A DNA stretch of 64,000 nucleotides from Paludibacter sp. UBA6032 (GCA_002427885.1 DIZI01000014.1:1-64000), one strand, 5' to 3'. Numbered from the stretch's first letter, positions 1 through 9,854 are shown. Translations and numbers: made by a program. Notes: generated from the sequence alone by a model not told the origin.

Positions 1-82
1 TATACTCAAACAGAAATGATATTTTATACACTACAGATAAATAGAAATTAATTAAAAATCTGTCAAGCTAATTAAGGACAAG

Positions 83-265
83 ACACATCGCAGCAAATTG
101 GTCCGTGATCGCAGCAAAAATGTACGACATCGCAACAAAACGGTGCGACATCGCAGCAAAAAGGTGCGTGATCGCAGTAAATTGGGGCGACATCGCAACA
201 AAACGGTGCGACATCGCAGCAAAAAGGTGCGTGATCGCAGTAAATTGGGGCGACATCGCAGTATC
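83..265. repeat. 21-bp tandem repeat array (about 8.7 units)
   Basis: Eight full 21-bp units plus a partial ninth run without spacers from 83 to 265. Typical units begin CGACATCGCA or CGTGATCGCA and end in A-rich sequence followed by GGTG or GGGG. Units 3-5 (125-187) are repeated base for base as units 6-8 (188-250), so a 63-bp higher-order repeat was duplicated recently. Because 21 is a multiple of three, frames stay open on both strands and would encode basic heptads such as RHRSKKV; I regard that as a by-product and not a gene. A related degenerate array lies at 44649-44795 in the opposite orientation. Confidence 0.92.
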
Positions 266-379
266 TTAAATTTCCTCAATTTACTGACCGTTTAGTTATC
301 AAACACACAAAATACTTCAAAATCAATCGAATTAAAGTTTTTTTTGCGTTCGTATAGATTCTCGCTCGTAAATATTATG

Positions 380-387
380 TAAATTTG
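380..387 (+). promoter_or_regulatory. Putative -7 box of the surA-like gene
   Basis: TAAATTTG matches the Bacteroidota -7 consensus TAnnTTTG. I see no good -33 TTTG at 19-21 bp spacing. Transcription would start near 394, so the upstream ATG at 385 is not usable, which supports the start at 463. Confidence 0.4.
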
Positions 388-462
388 CATTCGATTTTAA
401 TTTTAGGGTGGCTATTTTATATTACTTCACGCTTAATAAATTCAATATCAATAATTAGCTCT

Positions 463-1818
463 ATGAAAAAAATAATTTTTTCTTTCGTTCTACTTTCGAG
501 TATCTTTCCCGGAAAAATGGTAGCTCAAAAAAATATTATTGATGAAGTAATCTGGGTAGTAGGCGATGAATCCATCTTAAAATCAGAAGTAGAAGAAGAA
601 CGTCTGCGGGCCCAATACGAAGGAACACCTATTCAGGGCGATCCATATTGTATAATTCCTGAACAAATAGCCATTCAAAAATTATACCTGCATCAAGCCG
701 CTTTGGATAGTATAACAGTCAGCGAATCAGCCGTGATGAATCAGGTGGAAAACCAGTTGACCTATGTCATTTCTCAAATCGGGTCGAAAGAAAAAATGGA
801 AGAATATTTCCATAAAACCACCACCGAAATACGGGATGGTTGGCGCGATGCGATTCGTAATCAGCAAATCATACAGCAAATGCAACAGAAACTGGTTGGC
901 AACCTGAAATCGACACCATCGGAGGTACGCCGGTTTTTCAATCACCTGTCGGTAGATAGTATTCCTACAGTTCCGGCTGAAGTTGAATTGCAAATCATAA
1001 GTTTTGAACCACCCGTTTCCATCGAGGAGATAAACAGAATTAAAGATCGCCTTCGGGATTTCACAGAACGCATTAACAATGGGACGGCTGATTTTTCGGT
1101 GTTAGCCCGACTCTATTCCGAAGATACAGAAAGTGCCAAACGCGGAGGTGAACTTGGATTTATGGGACGCGGACAACTTGTTCCTGAATTTGCAAGTGCT
1201 GCTTTCAATTTATTGGATACAAAAAAAGTTTCACGCATTGTTCAAACTGAATTTGGATACCACATTATTCAATTAATTGAAAAACGCGGTGATCGCATAA
1301 ATTGTCGCCATATCCTGCTTAAACCACGCGTATCCCTCGCTGAAAAAGATAAAGCCATTCATGTGCTAGACTCCATCTCAAACTTGATTCGTGAAGATAA
1401 ACTAACTTTTGAACAAGCTGTTATGAATTTTTCTCAGGATAAAAATTCTGTCATGAACGCTGGTTTAATGCTGAACCAAAAGAGTGGAAATTCTAAATTC
1501 GAATATCAGAATTTGCCCCCTGAGGTAGCTAAAGTTGTTTATGGTATGAATGTTGGTGAAATTTCAAAACCATTTAGCATGATTGATCCGACAACGAATA
1601 AAGAAGTTGTAGCAATTGTAAAAGTAAAATCCAAAGTAGAAAATCATAAGGCTAACCTTATGGATGACTATCAGTTGATCAAAACTATTTTCGATAACAA
1701 GCAAAAAGAAGAGTTTCTGAAAAACTGGATCATTAAGAAACAAAAGGAAACTTATATCAGTATTGATCCTGCCTGGCAAAATTGCAAATTTCAATATCCG
1801 GGATGGATCAAAAAATAA
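463..1818 (+). CDS. SurA-like periplasmic peptidyl-prolyl isomerase
   Basis: A 451-aa protein of the SurA/parvulin (PpiC) type, which chaperones outer-membrane proteins through the periplasm. I chose the ATG at 463 because it begins a clear signal peptide (MKKIIFSFVLLSS, then cleavage near VAQ) and because the longer frame from 385 starts on the promoter. After a SurA-type N-terminal domain (about 25-150) comes a parvulin domain at about 171-275 with the hallmark GGELGFMGRGQ (from about 227) and FGYHII (about 262). A second, degenerate parvulin-like region starts at CRHILL (about 280). Two rotamase regions and this length are usual for Bacteroidota SurA homologues. The next gene, an OstA-like protein, is also an envelope-assembly factor, so the pair may be co-transcribed. 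Whether the isomerase activity is needed is unknown. Confidence 0.88.
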   Translation: MKKIIFSFVLLSSIFPGKMVAQKNIIDEVIWVVGDESILKSEVEEERLRAQYEGTPIQGDPYCIIPEQIAIQKLYLHQAALDSITVSESAVMNQVENQLTYVISQIGSKEKMEEYFHKTTTEIRDGWRDAIRNQQIIQQMQQKLVGNLKSTPSEVRRFFNHLSVDSIPTVPAEVELQIISFEPPVSIEEINRIKDRLRDFTERINNGTADFSVLARLYSEDTESAKRGGELGFMGRGQLVPEFASAAFNLLDTKKVSRIVQTEFGYHIIQLIEKRGDRINCRHILLKPRVSLAEKDKAIHVLDSISNLIREDKLTFEQAVMNFSQDKNSVMNAGLMLNQKSGNSKFEYQNLPPEVAKVVYGMNVGEISKPFSMIDPTTNKEVVAIVKVKSKVENHKANLMDDYQLIKTIFDNKQKEEFLKNWIIKKQKETYISIDPAWQNCKFQYPGWIKK

Positions 1819-1880
1819 AAGCCCACTGATAACCTTTGATACTCTCTCAAATGGAGATTTAAGGAAGGGCCTGAAATTGT

Positions 1881-3707
1881 ATGAAATTACCAACTAAAAT
1901 ATTTTCAAAATTCCCCGTTAGTGGATTAGGAGCTTACAAGCACATCGTATTATTCGGTGTGCTTTGTTTGTTTATAGTTTTACTACAAGCACAAATTCAA
2001 CCAAAACAGTTACGTAAAGAAGTACTTCAAAGCCAGTTACCTCCGGTAAAACATGAGGGCAAAGCAAAAAAAACCAAGAAAAACAGGATTCTGTATAATA
2101 CAAAACCAATTGCTCAGGTTGTGGACCCCCTGAAGGACAAAAATGCAAAATTGATTTATCTGGAAAATACCGAGACTTTATCATTTGACCAGCTTTTGCT
2201 GCCTGATGTTCAGGTATTGAAAGGGAATGTTCGTTTTCGACATGATAATGCACTTTTGTATTGCGATAGTGCCTATTTTTACAAAAATGATAACTCGTTG
2301 GATGCGTTCGGTAATGTACGCATTGTACAAGGAGATACCCTTTTTGTGTACGGAGATTTACTTTACTACAATGGGAATACAAAGTTGGCCCGGATGCGTT
2401 ACAACGTTCGAATGGTAAACCGGAATACCGTACTCACAACGGACAGTCTGAACTATGACCGGCAGGCTAATTTAGCATATTATTATACCGGTGGAAAAAT
2501 TGTAGACTCACTCAATGTGCTTACCTCGGTTTGGGGTCAATATTCTCCAAATACAAATCAGGCTTTGTTTAGGAAAAAGGTCCATTTAATCAACAAGAAC
2601 TTTATATTGGACTCCGACACATTAAAATACAATACTAAAACCAATATTGCGAATATTGTCGGAGCAACCCATATTTTATACAACAAAGAAACTGACATTT
2701 ACAGCAATCGTGGATGGTATAATACAGCCACTGAACGCATGATGCTTTTAGACAGATCGTTGATAAAACAAAAAGATGGGAAAACCATGGTGGGTGATAC
2801 CATTTTTTATGACAAAAAAGCAAAATTTGCCGAAGGTTTTAAATGGGTCGTGTTGAACGATACCGTGCAAAAGGCCACTTTATTGGGGAATTATGTCAAT
2901 TACAATGAAATAACCGAAAAAGGGATGGCAACAGACTCTGCCGTACTGGTAGATTGGTCGGGCAAGGATACCATGTACGTTCATGCCGATACACTTTATA
3001 CTTTCAAAGATTCCATTTACGATGTGGCACGCGGTTTTTATCATGTCAGGTTATACAGGAATGACGTTCAGGGACTATGCGATTCATTGACTTATTCCGC
3101 CCGGGATTCAATTTTAAATATGAACGGGGAACCGGTTCTTTGGACTGATAACAACCAACTTTCAGGAGAAATTATTAAGGCATTCACCAAAAATAAGAAA
3201 GTAGATCACATAAAAATACTAGGAGCTGCCATGGCTGTTCAACAACAGGATTCAATTTATTATAATCAACTTTCAGGAAAAGAAATAATTGCCTACCTCG
3301 ATAGTGGAGAATTGAAAAAAGTGGATGTAAATGGGAATGCTGAAACAATTTATTATCCCATTGATGATAAAGATTCAACGATTGTAGGTATCAACAAAAC
3401 CCAGAGCAGTTTTGTATTTATGTATATCAAAAACAAAAAAGTGCAACGAATAGTTATGACTTCGGCCACTACCGGAAATATGTATCCCCTTACCCAATTA
3501 TCGGGTGATGAGTTATATCTGAAAAACTTTTTCTGGCTCGAAAACCAGCGACCACTAAAAAGTGAAGATATTTTCCTGACTTTCCCGAAAACGAAACGTA
3601 CCCGAACGACCGGAAGCAGTGGTTCCGAATCACCCACCGGATTAAAATCTACTCCGAAGGATGAAAAAACCAATCAGATAAGAGGGAAAAGAAAAGGACT
3701 TAAATAA
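1881..3707 (+). CDS. OstA-like (LptA/LptD N-domain-like) envelope protein
   Basis: A 608-aa exported protein. A hydrophobic segment at about 20-37 serves as signal peptide or anchor. From about residue 90 the sequence is a long series of beta-strand repeats with OstA/LptA character, for example LKGNVRFRHDNALLYCDSA and GDTLFVYGDLLYYNG, continuing to about 480. The last 40 residues are basic and low in complexity (T, S, G, K rich). OstA-like domains bind lipid A and form the periplasmic bridge of the Lpt lipopolysaccharide export route; a direct Lpt role here is inferred from the fold. It lies 62 bp after the SurA-like gene on the same strand, and SurA is needed to fold LptD in other bacteria. 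A strong terminator follows at 3712. Confidence 0.8.
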   Translation: MKLPTKIFSKFPVSGLGAYKHIVLFGVLCLFIVLLQAQIQPKQLRKEVLQSQLPPVKHEGKAKKTKKNRILYNTKPIAQVVDPLKDKNAKLIYLENTETLSFDQLLLPDVQVLKGNVRFRHDNALLYCDSAYFYKNDNSLDAFGNVRIVQGDTLFVYGDLLYYNGNTKLARMRYNVRMVNRNTVLTTDSLNYDRQANLAYYYTGGKIVDSLNVLTSVWGQYSPNTNQALFRKKVHLINKNFILDSDTLKYNTKTNIANIVGATHILYNKETDIYSNRGWYNTATERMMLLDRSLIKQKDGKTMVGDTIFYDKKAKFAEGFKWVVLNDTVQKATLLGNYVNYNEITEKGMATDSAVLVDWSGKDTMYVHADTLYTFKDSIYDVARGFYHVRLYRNDVQGLCDSLTYSARDSILNMNGEPVLWTDNNQLSGEIIKAFTKNKKVDHIKILGAAMAVQQQDSIYYNQLSGKEIIAYLDSGELKKVDVNGNAETIYYPIDDKDSTIVGINKTQSSFVFMYIKNKKVQRIVMTSATTGNMYPLTQLSGDELYLKNFFWLENQRPLKSEDIFLTFPKTKRTRTTGSSGSESPTGLKSTPKDEKTNQIRGKRKGLK

Positions 3708-3711
3708 GAGT

Positions 3712-3750
3712 AACGGGGAATCAATGAAATAATTGATTCCCCGTTTCTGT
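3712..3750 (+). terminator. Rho-independent terminator after the OstA-like gene
   Basis: A 14-bp perfect stem (3712-3725 with 3732-3745), six-base loop GAAATA, then TTCTGTTT. It starts a few bases after the stop codon of the OstA-like gene. Confidence 0.85.
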
Positions 3751-3779
3751 TTACCCTAAAATAAATCCAGTTATCGGAT

Positions 3780-3807
3780 TTTGTTATTCGAAAGTTCACT
3801 ATATTTG
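3780..3807 (+). promoter_or_regulatory. Promoter of the AraC-family gene
   Basis: TTTG at 3780-3783 and TATATTTG at 3800-3807 match the -33 and -7 elements of Bacteroidota promoters. The spacer is 16 bp, shorter than the usual 19-21. The predicted transcription start is about 70 bp before the ATG at 3886. Confidence 0.5.
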
Positions 3808-3885
3808 CATAATAAAAAATGATGTTAATCATTCATAGCGAGAATAATACTACTAATAAGCGAATGTTTTTTAGCTATAACGGAT

Positions 3886-4962
3886 ATGAGTACAATTGCC
3901 TGGATTGGATTTTGTCAGAGTTTATTTGCTGCCATACTGATGTTCACAAAGAAAGAAAGTTCACTTCCGGATAAAATTCTATCCGGCTGGCTCGTTCTTT
4001 TGTCATTCGATTTTCTATCCTGTGGAATAAATTATGAAATTTTCAACCGACCGCTTCTTATCAGTTCATTTCTCCTGTTCAATCCTGCTTTATACTTGTA
4101 TATCCGTTCCCTGACTCGTCCTGAATTTGATTTAAAATGGATACATTTACTTCATCTATTGCCTTTTGTTTTTTTCGGGGTTTACACCTATATAATTAAG
4201 GAACCGTTTTTGTTGGATACATTTTTCATAAAAGATAAATACTTCCTCTTTCGATTGTCTTTTGCACTCGCCAATTTAGTTTCATGGAGTATTTACAATC
4301 CGCTAAGTCTGATTCTGGTTCACAAGCACCGGATGCATTTACACAATGAATTATCTAATATTGAGAAGAATGAAAATCTGGGCTGGGTTCTGGCTGTAGC
4401 CATCTTTTATGTTGTTTATTGCTTTCTCGCTTTAATCATTTCAGTTGTTGTTTTCTATTCCTCCGACATAAATCAGTTAACACCCCATATTTACAACTAC
4501 TTTACCCTTTTAATTTTTATTTATGTCATTAGTTTTTATGGCTTGCGGCAGCAAAAAGTGGCAAAACATCTGCTGATTGATGAACCGCTGATTCCCTATA
4601 AAAATTCAAATTTGTCTGCAGAAACAAAAGCGAAAATCAAACAAAAAATCATTACTTACTTCGAAAAGGAAAAAGCTTTTCTTAATCCGGAGTTAAGTAT
4701 GGATGTGCTCTCCGAATCCCTTAAAATTCAAAAATATCAGATAACTGAAGTTCTGAATACCGAGATAGGAAATAATTTCTTTCAGTTTGTCAATCATTAT
4801 CGCGTAGAAGCCGTAAAAAATATGTTGGCAGATCCAAAAAATAATTATTCTATCGAAGCGATAGGTTACGAATGTGGATTTTCAAGTAAATCGTCTTTCT
4901 ATACGGTGTTTAAAAGTATAACCGGAGAAACGCCTGTTACATACCGGAATAAAATCAACTAA
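3886..4962 (+). CDS. Membrane-anchored AraC-family transcription regulator
   Basis: A 358-aa protein with two parts. Residues 1 to about 225 contain seven hydrophobic segments, a layout seen in Bacteroidota AraC proteins that carry a membrane sensor. Residues about 255-358 form an AraC-type DNA-binding domain with two helix-turn-helix motifs; the second is recognisable from YSIEAIGYECGFSSKSSFYT and GETPVTYR. The N-terminal half presumably senses a signal in or across the inner membrane; the ligand is unknown. It stands alone between two terminator-like hairpins and just upstream of the beta-barrel/MMPL cluster in the same direction. That makes the cluster a reasonable candidate target, but I see no operator evidence. 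Confidence 0.85.
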   Translation: MSTIAWIGFCQSLFAAILMFTKKESSLPDKILSGWLVLLSFDFLSCGINYEIFNRPLLISSFLLFNPALYLYIRSLTRPEFDLKWIHLLHLLPFVFFGVYTYIIKEPFLLDTFFIKDKYFLFRLSFALANLVSWSIYNPLSLILVHKHRMHLHNELSNIEKNENLGWVLAVAIFYVVYCFLALIISVVVFYSSDINQLTPHIYNYFTLLIFIYVISFYGLRQQKVAKHLLIDEPLIPYKNSNLSAETKAKIKQKIITYFEKEKAFLNPELSMDVLSESLKIQKYQITEVLNTEIGNNFFQFVNHYRVEAVKNMLADPKNNYSIEAIGYECGFSSKSSFYTVFKSITGETPVTYRNKIN

Positions 4963-4978
4963 ATTTATTGCAGCATTC

Positions 4979-5034
4979 AACCCGGGTATAACTTTCTAAA
5001 GTTGTACAACTACTTGTTGTCCGGGTTTTAAAAA
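4979..5034 (+). terminator. Terminator-like hairpin after the AraC gene
   Basis: AACCCGG at 4979-4985 pairs with CCGGGTT at 5021-5027. Smaller internal dyads (GTTGTACAAC) lie between, and TTTTA follows. The loop is long, so this could also be a leader structure for the next gene. Confidence 0.4.
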
Positions 5035-5100
5035 AAGGACAGAAACAAAATTCTTTTGGTGTATTATTGCAACAGAAAGCTAATTCTAAAACGATACGCC

Positions 5101-6450
5101 ATGAAAACATTGTTATTATTCTTTTGTTTTATTAGCTGTTACTATACAGCCTCTGCTCAGGGTTTATTCCAATCGGCACTCGATTCCACATCTACTTCCG
5201 AACAAAGTACCCCTGTTTCATTGAACGGTTATGCCCGTGGGTCTGTATTTGGCGGAGGTGATACTTACAATCTGGCTTCAACCTTTGCAGAACTCTCACT
5301 TCAGGCGCAACTAAAAAAAGGCCATGCTTACTTCATGTCGGATATCCGCCTCAGGAAAGGAGTTTTATTCGGTGGAGATGATCAACAATTGCAACTGAAA
5401 GAATTGTATACAGGTTATCGGGGCGACAAGCTGGATGTTTTATTGGGAAATCAAATCATTAACTGGGGACGTACCGATGGCTTTAACCCAACCAACAATA
5501 TAACGCCTAATGATTATTTTTTCTTATCAGCCAATCCTGATGATCAAAAGGAATCTAATTTTATGTTGCGGTTTAAATATCGCTTTGTCCCTTCCATCGA
5601 GCTGGAAGTCATAGGAATTCCGTTTTATCGGGCATCCAATTACCGCTACGATCTTTTTGCTTTGGGTGAAAATGTAAGCTTTGCCAATACGGCATTACCG
5701 GCCAAAGAATTAAAAAACGGCAGTCTGGCTGCCCGGTTAAATTTTGAGTTGCCTTCCATAGGCTTTTCAGTATCTTATTTCAGGGGTTACGATCCTTATC
5801 ACGGGTTCGATGTTCAAAATATTGACTGGTCAACCGGAACTCCTCAAATCACCAACATAGCCACGCCTTATCTAAAAAACACCTTGGGAGCCGATTTGGC
5901 AATTCCGGTTCAGAATTGGATAGTGCGTGCCGAACTGGCTTATAACAGAACAGAAAATCCAACTGACAAAATGTATATTCCGTATTCCGATCTCGCTTAT
6001 GTAGCAGGACTCGAAAGTAACTGGAACGGGTTTACCGTCATAGGACAATATATTGGAAAGTATAGTCCCGATTTTATGGCTCTGACGTCCCCAACACTTA
6101 CTGATCCGACCAATCCGTTGGCTCAAATGCAGTATGCAAATGACCTGATCAATTATGAAAACAGGCTTTTCAATCGACGGATCTTCTACCAACAGGAAAA
6201 AATGAATCATGCTGCCGTCTTGTCGGTCAGCAAATCATTTGGGTACGATGCCTGGAATACAGAACTCGCTGTCTATCATAATTTCACTTCCGATGAATGG
6301 TTGGTACGACCAAAAATATGTTGGAAGATAAACGACTCACTGACTGCATCATTGGGTGGCTCGTACATGGCAGGTCCGGTTTCTTCGCTATTCGATTATT
6401 CTGCTCCCATTATGAATGGCGGATTTCTGGAGCTGAAAGCAAGTTTTTAA
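5101..6450 (+). CDS. Outer-membrane beta-barrel protein of the MMPL cluster
   Basis: A 449-aa secreted protein. The start at 5101 gives a clean signal peptide (MKTLLLFFCFISCYYTASAQ, cleaved before G); an in-frame ATG at 5056 would bury it. The rest alternates short hydrophobic strands and polar turns and ends in LELKASF, a C-terminal phenylalanine typical of outer-membrane barrels. I do not recognise a named porin family; the organisation resembles DUF1302-type barrels that accompany MMPL pumps and LolA-like proteins elsewhere. It is the first gene of a same-strand run with an SDR enzyme, an MMPL transporter and a LolA-like protein, so it is probably the outer-membrane exit of that system. 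Substrate unknown. Confidence 0.72.
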   Translation: MKTLLLFFCFISCYYTASAQGLFQSALDSTSTSEQSTPVSLNGYARGSVFGGGDTYNLASTFAELSLQAQLKKGHAYFMSDIRLRKGVLFGGDDQQLQLKELYTGYRGDKLDVLLGNQIINWGRTDGFNPTNNITPNDYFFLSANPDDQKESNFMLRFKYRFVPSIELEVIGIPFYRASNYRYDLFALGENVSFANTALPAKELKNGSLAARLNFELPSIGFSVSYFRGYDPYHGFDVQNIDWSTGTPQITNIATPYLKNTLGADLAIPVQNWIVRAELAYNRTENPTDKMYIPYSDLAYVAGLESNWNGFTVIGQYIGKYSPDFMALTSPTLTDPTNPLAQMQYANDLINYENRLFNRRIFYQQEKMNHAAVLSVSKSFGYDAWNTELAVYHNFTSDEWLVRPKICWKINDSLTASLGGSYMAGPVSSLFDYSAPIMNGGFLELKASF

Positions 6451-6488
6451 AATACATCTAACGCCTAAATGGGAATAATAAAAAAAAT

Positions 6489-7526
6489 ATGAAAAATCTT
6501 ATCAAAGTGTTGTTAACCGGTGCATCCGGAACGGTAGGCAGCGAAGTGCTTCGCCAACTTGCGGCATTGAATACCGTTAAACTGATTGTGTTTGATAAAA
6601 AAAATGCACTCTCATCCAAACTATTTGCAACCTATAATAATCGCATTCAGATCATTTACGGTGATTTATGCAATGATGAGGATTTAAAGCAAATACCCGG
6701 TAATATAGATGTTGCTATTCATTTAGCAGCTGTCATTCCACCTTTAGCAGATGAAAAACCGGAGCTGGCTTATAGGGTGAATGTTGCCGGAACAAAAGGA
6801 ATTATCCGTATTTTAGAAGAGAACTCGCCCAATGCCTTCCTGCTTTACAGTTCGTCTATTTCAGTTTATGGTGATCGTATATCAAGTCCACACATTACGA
6901 CAAATGATGCTTTACAACCAAGCGATGGAGATATCTATGCCCGCACAAAAATTGAGGCGGAAGAATTAATTCAAACCAGCAAACTCAATTGGTCAATATT
7001 CCGGTTGACAGCCATTATGAAGAACCATAAAATTTCAAAATTGATGTTTCACATGCCTTTATCTACAAATCTTGAGATTTGTACAGCTCAGGATGCGGCC
7101 AAAGCCTTTGCGTCAGCACTAACAAAAAGGGATGTTTTATCAAAAAGAATATTCAATCTGGGAGGTGGAGATAAATGCCGCATTACTTACGAAAAGTTTT
7201 TAGAAAAATCTTTCAACCTTTTTGGATTGGGAGCCCTGAATTTTCCTCCAAACACTTTTGCATTAAGAAATTTTCATTGTGGTATTTATTTGGATGGTGA
7301 TTTACTCGAAAACATACTTCATTTTAGAACTGAAACGCTGGAGACTTATTTTACAGATACAAAACAATCCATTTCCTTCTTTACAAAAATGAGTTGCACG
7401 TTGTTTCGTGTTTTTATTAAGAAAGGTCTACAAAGTCAATCCGAACCTTTTCAGGCATTTAAAACTCAGGACAAACAAATGCTGAATCATTTTTTCCTGA
7501 AAAAAGATTATCCGGTAAATGCATAA
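6489..7526 (+). CDS. NAD(P)-dependent epimerase/dehydratase (extended SDR)
   Basis: A 345-aa extended short-chain dehydrogenase. The Rossmann motif TGASGTVGSE is at residues 9-18, the NNAG-type strand reads HLAAVIPP, the catalytic serine region is YSSSISVYG and the YxxxK pair is YARTK. The C-terminal third, where substrate specificity resides, is not one I recognise, so it could be a sugar-nucleotide epimerase, a reductase or a sterol/polyketide dehydrogenase-like enzyme. It sits 38 bp after the beta-barrel gene and 16 bp before the MMPL pump, which implies an operon and a role in modifying or making the pump's cargo. That role is inference. Confidence 0.82.
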   Translation: MKNLIKVLLTGASGTVGSEVLRQLAALNTVKLIVFDKKNALSSKLFATYNNRIQIIYGDLCNDEDLKQIPGNIDVAIHLAAVIPPLADEKPELAYRVNVAGTKGIIRILEENSPNAFLLYSSSISVYGDRISSPHITTNDALQPSDGDIYARTKIEAEELIQTSKLNWSIFRLTAIMKNHKISKLMFHMPLSTNLEICTAQDAAKAFASALTKRDVLSKRIFNLGGGDKCRITYEKFLEKSFNLFGLGALNFPPNTFALRNFHCGIYLDGDLLENILHFRTETLETYFTDTKQSISFFTKMSCTLFRVFIKKGLQSQSEPFQAFKTQDKQMLNHFFLKKDYPVNA

Positions 7527-7542
7527 TTTAAAACGTTGAGAT

Positions 7543-9840
7543 ATGAAAAAGTCATTATTTATTATTCGATATCGTTGGTGGATTATTATTGCTACGGTTT
7601 TATCTGTGCTCGTTTGCATTATCCCGTTGACACAAATCCGCATCAACCCCGATCTGGAAACTTATATGCCTGATTCGATGCCTTCCAAGCAAAATAACAA
7701 GCTTATCAGCGACGTTTTTGGAAAAGAAGAGCCTATTTTAATTTTATTTGAAAGTAAGGATGTGTTGAATCCAGGCACATTAACACGAATCGAAAATATC
7801 AGTCAGGAATTTTCACATATGTCTGAATTTAGTCGGGTTTTTTCATTGTTTCAGACTAAAAATATTCGCTCCGAAGAAGGAAATATGGTGGTTGATCCGG
7901 TGATAAAAAATATCCCTGCGACGACTGTCGACCGTGAAAAATTGCGATCAGCTATCAAAGCAAACGATTTGGCATACAAGCTGGTGGTTTCCGACGATTT
8001 TCATTATGCCCTTATCATGCTCAGTTCCAATAAAAGTAAGAATGATGTGGATATGATGCAGGACATTCATCAAACCCTGAAAAAATTCTCCGGTCCGGAA
8101 AAAGTATACATGACCGGACAACCTTACTTGCGGGATGAAGCCAATAAAAAAATTATTTGGGATTTAATGTTTTTACTTCCCCTCGGTTTATGCTTCATGT
8201 TTATTTTTCTCTGGGTTTCTTTTCGTGAACTGAGTGCGGTATTGTTGCCTTTCTCGGTGGTGGTTTTTTCCATTATCTTTTGTATGGCACTTATACCAAT
8301 TTTCGGCTGGCAGCTCAGTTTAATCGGGATTCTGATTCCGATTATGATGATAGCCATTGCCAACAATTACGGGGTATATTTTATTGCCAAATATCAGGAT
8401 TTAAATGCCACTGAGCCCCATTTGAGCATGACAAAAATTGTCGAAAAATCTATTCAGTATCTGTTTACTCCCATTATGCTTTGCGGATTGACCACCATAG
8501 TCGGTACGCTTGGATTGGTAGCGCACTTATTACTTCCGGCCAGTCAGATGGGTATAGTTTCAGCCATTGGTATTGCTTTTGCCTTGTTGGTGAGTCTTAT
8601 GTTTGTTCCGGCAGTTCTATCTTTATTAAAGAAAGGCAAACCACACAAGGATTTGGTGGAAGAAAAACATGGATTTTTCGGGAAATTACTCTTTAAAACC
8701 GGAAAACTCGTCACAAAACATCCACGCAGGGTGGTTGTATTTTTTGCCGCATTCTTTGTGTTGTCAACGCTGGGTTTAATATTCTTCAAAGTGGCACCCG
8801 ATTCAAACAGCGTAATGCCTAAAAATCATCAGTTCAATCAAGCTATCGATATTGCCAATAAGCATTTTGGCGGAAATAAAATGATAACGGTGATGTTCGA
8901 GGGAGATATAAAAGATCCTCACTTGCTTATGAAACTCGATAGGTACGAAAAAGAATTAAAGAAATTACCCAATGTTGGAAGTGTCACTTCACTGGCCACC
9001 TTAATCCGAAAAATGAGTACTGCTTTGAACGACTCCACCGATTCGGGATTTAACCGGATTCCGCAAAGCAGAGATGCAGTTGCACAGTATTTAGAATTGT
9101 ATTCAATGAATGGAGATCCGAAAGATTTGGAACAATTTGTAGATTTCGACTATACAAAAACATTAATGACCATTCAATATCAGGCCAATAGTATGTCAGA
9201 AATTAATCTGATACTGAATAAACTCGATAAGCTTACCCGGGGCGATTCCATAAAGCATATTGTTGGCGGATATAGTTTGGTGGATAAAGAAATCAGCGAA
9301 TCGGTGGTAAGCGGACAGAATTATTCCTTGCTTTTTGCCTTTGTGGCCATCATTTTATTACTGGGTTTTATTTTCAAAAGTTTCACGGCCGGATGGTTGG
9401 GCGGTTTGCCTTTGTTGTTTGCAGTTTTTTGCACCTTTGGCCTCATGGGATGGTTGGGAATTGAGCTGAACATTGTAACTGCCTTGCTTTCATCCATCTC
9501 CATTGGCCTGGGTGTCGATTTTACCATTCATATTTTCTGGCGTATGAAATGGGAATTGGCCCGGGGAAAGAGTTATTCGTCGAGCGTAATGGGAACGCTG
9601 AAAAGTATCGGCAGAGGTATCAGTATCAATGCATTTTCGGTTATGCTTGGATTTTCAGTCCTGTTTTTATCGGCTTTCCCAATTATTCAATCTTTCGCTT
9701 TTCTGATTATCATTTCGCTTTTCCTGTGTCTGGTTTGTGCACTGGTACTTATTCCGGCACTGTGTCTGATTATGAAACCAAAGTTTCTTACTCCCAAACC
9801 GTCTAAAGGTGACTTATCTAATAAACCAATCAACTTATAA
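7543..9840 (+). CDS. MMPL/RND-family transporter
   Basis: A 765-aa inner-membrane protein with the duplicated 1+5 transmembrane layout of RND/MMPL transporters: one helix near the N-terminus, a periplasmic loop, five helices (about 205-365), then the same pattern again (one helix near 400, loop, five helices about 590-745). GDSIKHIVGGYSL and the segment around LGVDFTIHIFWR are typical of the second half. It is shorter than AcrB-type pumps (about 1030 aa) and matches MMPL proteins that move lipids or hopanoids. A LolA-like periplasmic protein follows 14 bp later and a beta-barrel precedes it, so the set could carry a lipid-like substrate to the outer membrane. The substrate cannot be read from the sequence. 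Confidence 0.87.
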   Translation: MKKSLFIIRYRWWIIIATVLSVLVCIIPLTQIRINPDLETYMPDSMPSKQNNKLISDVFGKEEPILILFESKDVLNPGTLTRIENISQEFSHMSEFSRVFSLFQTKNIRSEEGNMVVDPVIKNIPATTVDREKLRSAIKANDLAYKLVVSDDFHYALIMLSSNKSKNDVDMMQDIHQTLKKFSGPEKVYMTGQPYLRDEANKKIIWDLMFLLPLGLCFMFIFLWVSFRELSAVLLPFSVVVFSIIFCMALIPIFGWQLSLIGILIPIMMIAIANNYGVYFIAKYQDLNATEPHLSMTKIVEKSIQYLFTPIMLCGLTTIVGTLGLVAHLLLPASQMGIVSAIGIAFALLVSLMFVPAVLSLLKKGKPHKDLVEEKHGFFGKLLFKTGKLVTKHPRRVVVFFAAFFVLSTLGLIFFKVAPDSNSVMPKNHQFNQAIDIANKHFGGNKMITVMFEGDIKDPHLLMKLDRYEKELKKLPNVGSVTSLATLIRKMSTALNDSTDSGFNRIPQSRDAVAQYLELYSMNGDPKDLEQFVDFDYTKTLMTIQYQANSMSEINLILNKLDKLTRGDSIKHIVGGYSLVDKEISESVVSGQNYSLLFAFVAIILLLGFIFKSFTAGWLGGLPLLFAVFCTFGLMGWLGIELNIVTALLSSISIGLGVDFTIHIFWRMKWELARGKSYSSSVMGTLKSIGRGISINAFSVMLGFSVLFLSAFPIIQSFAFLIIISLFLCLVCALVLIPALCLIMKPKFLTPKPSKGDLSNKPINL

Positions 9841-9854
9841 ACCAATCAACTAAA

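Noticed and set aside
83..295. CRISPR array, or a gene encoding basic heptads
   Set aside because: The 21-bp units are contiguous with no unique spacers. Frames are open on both strands only because the period is a multiple of three.
385..462. Upstream start for the SurA-like protein
   Set aside because: The ATG overlaps the -7 box region, and the signal peptide begins at 463.
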